A program made the translations under genes and the position numbers. The notes under the pieces are model-generated. The model did no database searches, had not been told where the DNA came from, and saw nothing but the letters and a program-made list of their open reading frames with translations. Below are positions 14,885 through 15,648 of a DNA stretch of 15,648 nucleotides, one piece after another. How positions within the stretch are numbered: the first letter of the stretch is position 1; each line of letters begins with the position of its first letter. Origin of the DNA: Candidatus Scatoplasma merdavium (GTDB lineage Bacteria; Bacillota_I; Bacilli_A; RFN20; CAG-288); NCBI GenBank assembly GCA_017694135.1, contig JADING010000130.1, positions 1-15,648 of the forward strand, given 5' to 3'.

Positions 14885-15648
14885 TGAAAGTTGGAGAATT
14901 GATTGAAGAACGCTATCAGATTCAAGGTGTCTTGGGTGAAGGCGGAATGGCGGAAGTTTATAAGGCTAAAGATACTATTACCGGTAAAGAAGTTGCCATA
15001 AAGATTATCAAAGAGGATACGATGAAAAACCCTTTAAATCTCACGAGATTTGAAAGGGAAGCTCGCGCTGCTGCATCTTTGAAGCATCAAAACATCGTCC
15101 AAGTTACTAATTTAGGTACTTATAACGGAAGACCGTATATGGTCACGGAGTTAATTGTTGGTAAGACTTTGAGAGACGCTTTAACACTGCGCGGAAAATT
15201 CTCATTTTTAGAAGCTTGCGATATTATGTACCAACTTTGTTCTGCGGTCTATTATGCTCACCAACACGGAGTAATTCACCGTGATATCAAGCCTCAAAAT
15301 GTCTTTATTACTGCAGATGGAACGATAAAATTAGGAGATTTTGGTATCGCTACTTTCCAAAATTCTGCCCATATTACCCGCTCTGATGTCGTTGTCGGCT
15401 CTGTTCATTATCTCGCTCCGGAGATTTCTGAAGGTAATCCGGCAACTCCGCAATCGGATATCTATTCTTTAGGTATCACTTTCTTTGAACTTATCACTGG
15501 CCGCGTTCCTTTTGAAGATGAATCAGCGGTGACCGTCGCCTTAAAGCACATTAAAGACAAGTTTCCTTCTGTTCGCAAGTTTAATCCTAAAACTCCCGTT
15601 GTAATTGAAAAAATCATCTATAAAGCTTGCGCAAAATCTCCCTATGAT
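14884..15648 (+). CDS. prkC: PrkC-type Ser/Thr protein kinase (3' truncated by window edge)
   Basis: This is the catalytic domain of a Hanks-type kinase that in Firmicutes senses cell-wall fragments through external PASTA repeats; those would lie beyond the right edge. Numbering from the ATG at 14881, the Gly-rich loop is LGEGGMAEVY (18-27), the ATP lysine is Lys41 (VAIK) and the probable helix-C glutamate is Glu60. The catalytic loop is HRDIKPQN (133-140, Asp135), followed by DFG at 153-155 and the activation segment GSVHYLAPE. The SDIYSLG motif is intact. Only about 255 residues are visible, so the transmembrane segment and PASTA domains are inferred. The ATG at 14881 is an alternative start. 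It follows prpC with a one- or four-base overlap, as expected for a coupled kinase and phosphatase. Confidence 0.93.
   Translation, partial: MKVGELIEERYQIQGVLGEGGMAEVYKAKDTITGKEVAIKIIKEDTMKNPLNLTRFEREARAAASLKHQNIVQVTNLGTYNGRPYMVTELIVGKTLRDALTLRGKFSFLEACDIMYQLCSAVYYAHQHGVIHRDIKPQNVFITADGTIKLGDFGIATFQNSAHITRSDVVVGSVHYLAPEISEGNPATPQSDIYSLGITFFELITGRVPFEDESAVTVALKHIKDKFPSVRKFNPKTPVVIEKIIYKACAKSPYD

Noticed and set aside
1..15648. CRISPR arrays, tRNA or rRNA genes, transposases, phage genes or attachment sites
   Set aside because: No repeat-spacer pattern, cloverleaf, transposase motif or integrase was seen; the intergenic regions are too short and simple to hold them.

Overview
The window comes from an AT-rich, Gram-positive-type bacterium of the Bacilli/Mollicutes side of the Firmicutes, probably an uncultured, host- or gut-associated lineage. 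The clues are the conserved gmk-priA-rsmB-rlmN-prpC-prkC gene order, lipobox-type lipoproteins, AGGAG ribosome binding sites, and a Mollicutes-like sugar ABC transporter. TGA ends several genes and TGG encodes Trp, so the standard code is used, which argues against Mycoplasmatales. Every supported gene lies on the + strand, and spacing is tight with frequent ATGA-type overlaps.

Region 1 (1-8204) is a maltodextrin/starch operon running in from the left edge. It holds a MalG-type permease (partial at its 5' end), a cytoplasmic GH13 glucosidase, a surface lipoprotein GH13 alpha-amylase, an MsmK-type ATPase with a long extra C-terminal region, and a BspA-type leucine-rich-repeat lipoprotein. A likely model is that the lipoprotein amylase trims glucan at the surface, the ABC system imports oligosaccharides, and the cytoplasmic GH13 enzyme degrades them. 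The LRR lipoprotein may bind or adhere to substrate. The binding protein and MalF-type partner are presumably just upstream. The operon ends at a hairpin at 8225-8256.

Region 2 (8205-8415) is a short intergenic stretch with that terminator, an AT palindrome and an extended -10 promoter for gmk.

Region 3 (8416-11746) encodes guanylate kinase, PriA, and a small tautomerase/DUF1904-like protein that ends in six natural histidines, then a clear rho-independent terminator. rpoZ, coaBC, def and fmt, which often sit in this neighbourhood in Bacillus, are absent from it.

Region 4 (11747-15648) starts with a second extended -10 promoter. It carries an RsmB-family protein, RlmN, a PP2C phosphatase (PrpC) and a PASTA-type kinase (PrkC, cut by the right edge). 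The RsmB homologue is the most striking item: its reading frame and fold-level sequence are intact, but the SAM-binding motif and both cysteine motifs of the m5C methyltransferase are replaced, so it looks like a conserved pseudoenzyme.
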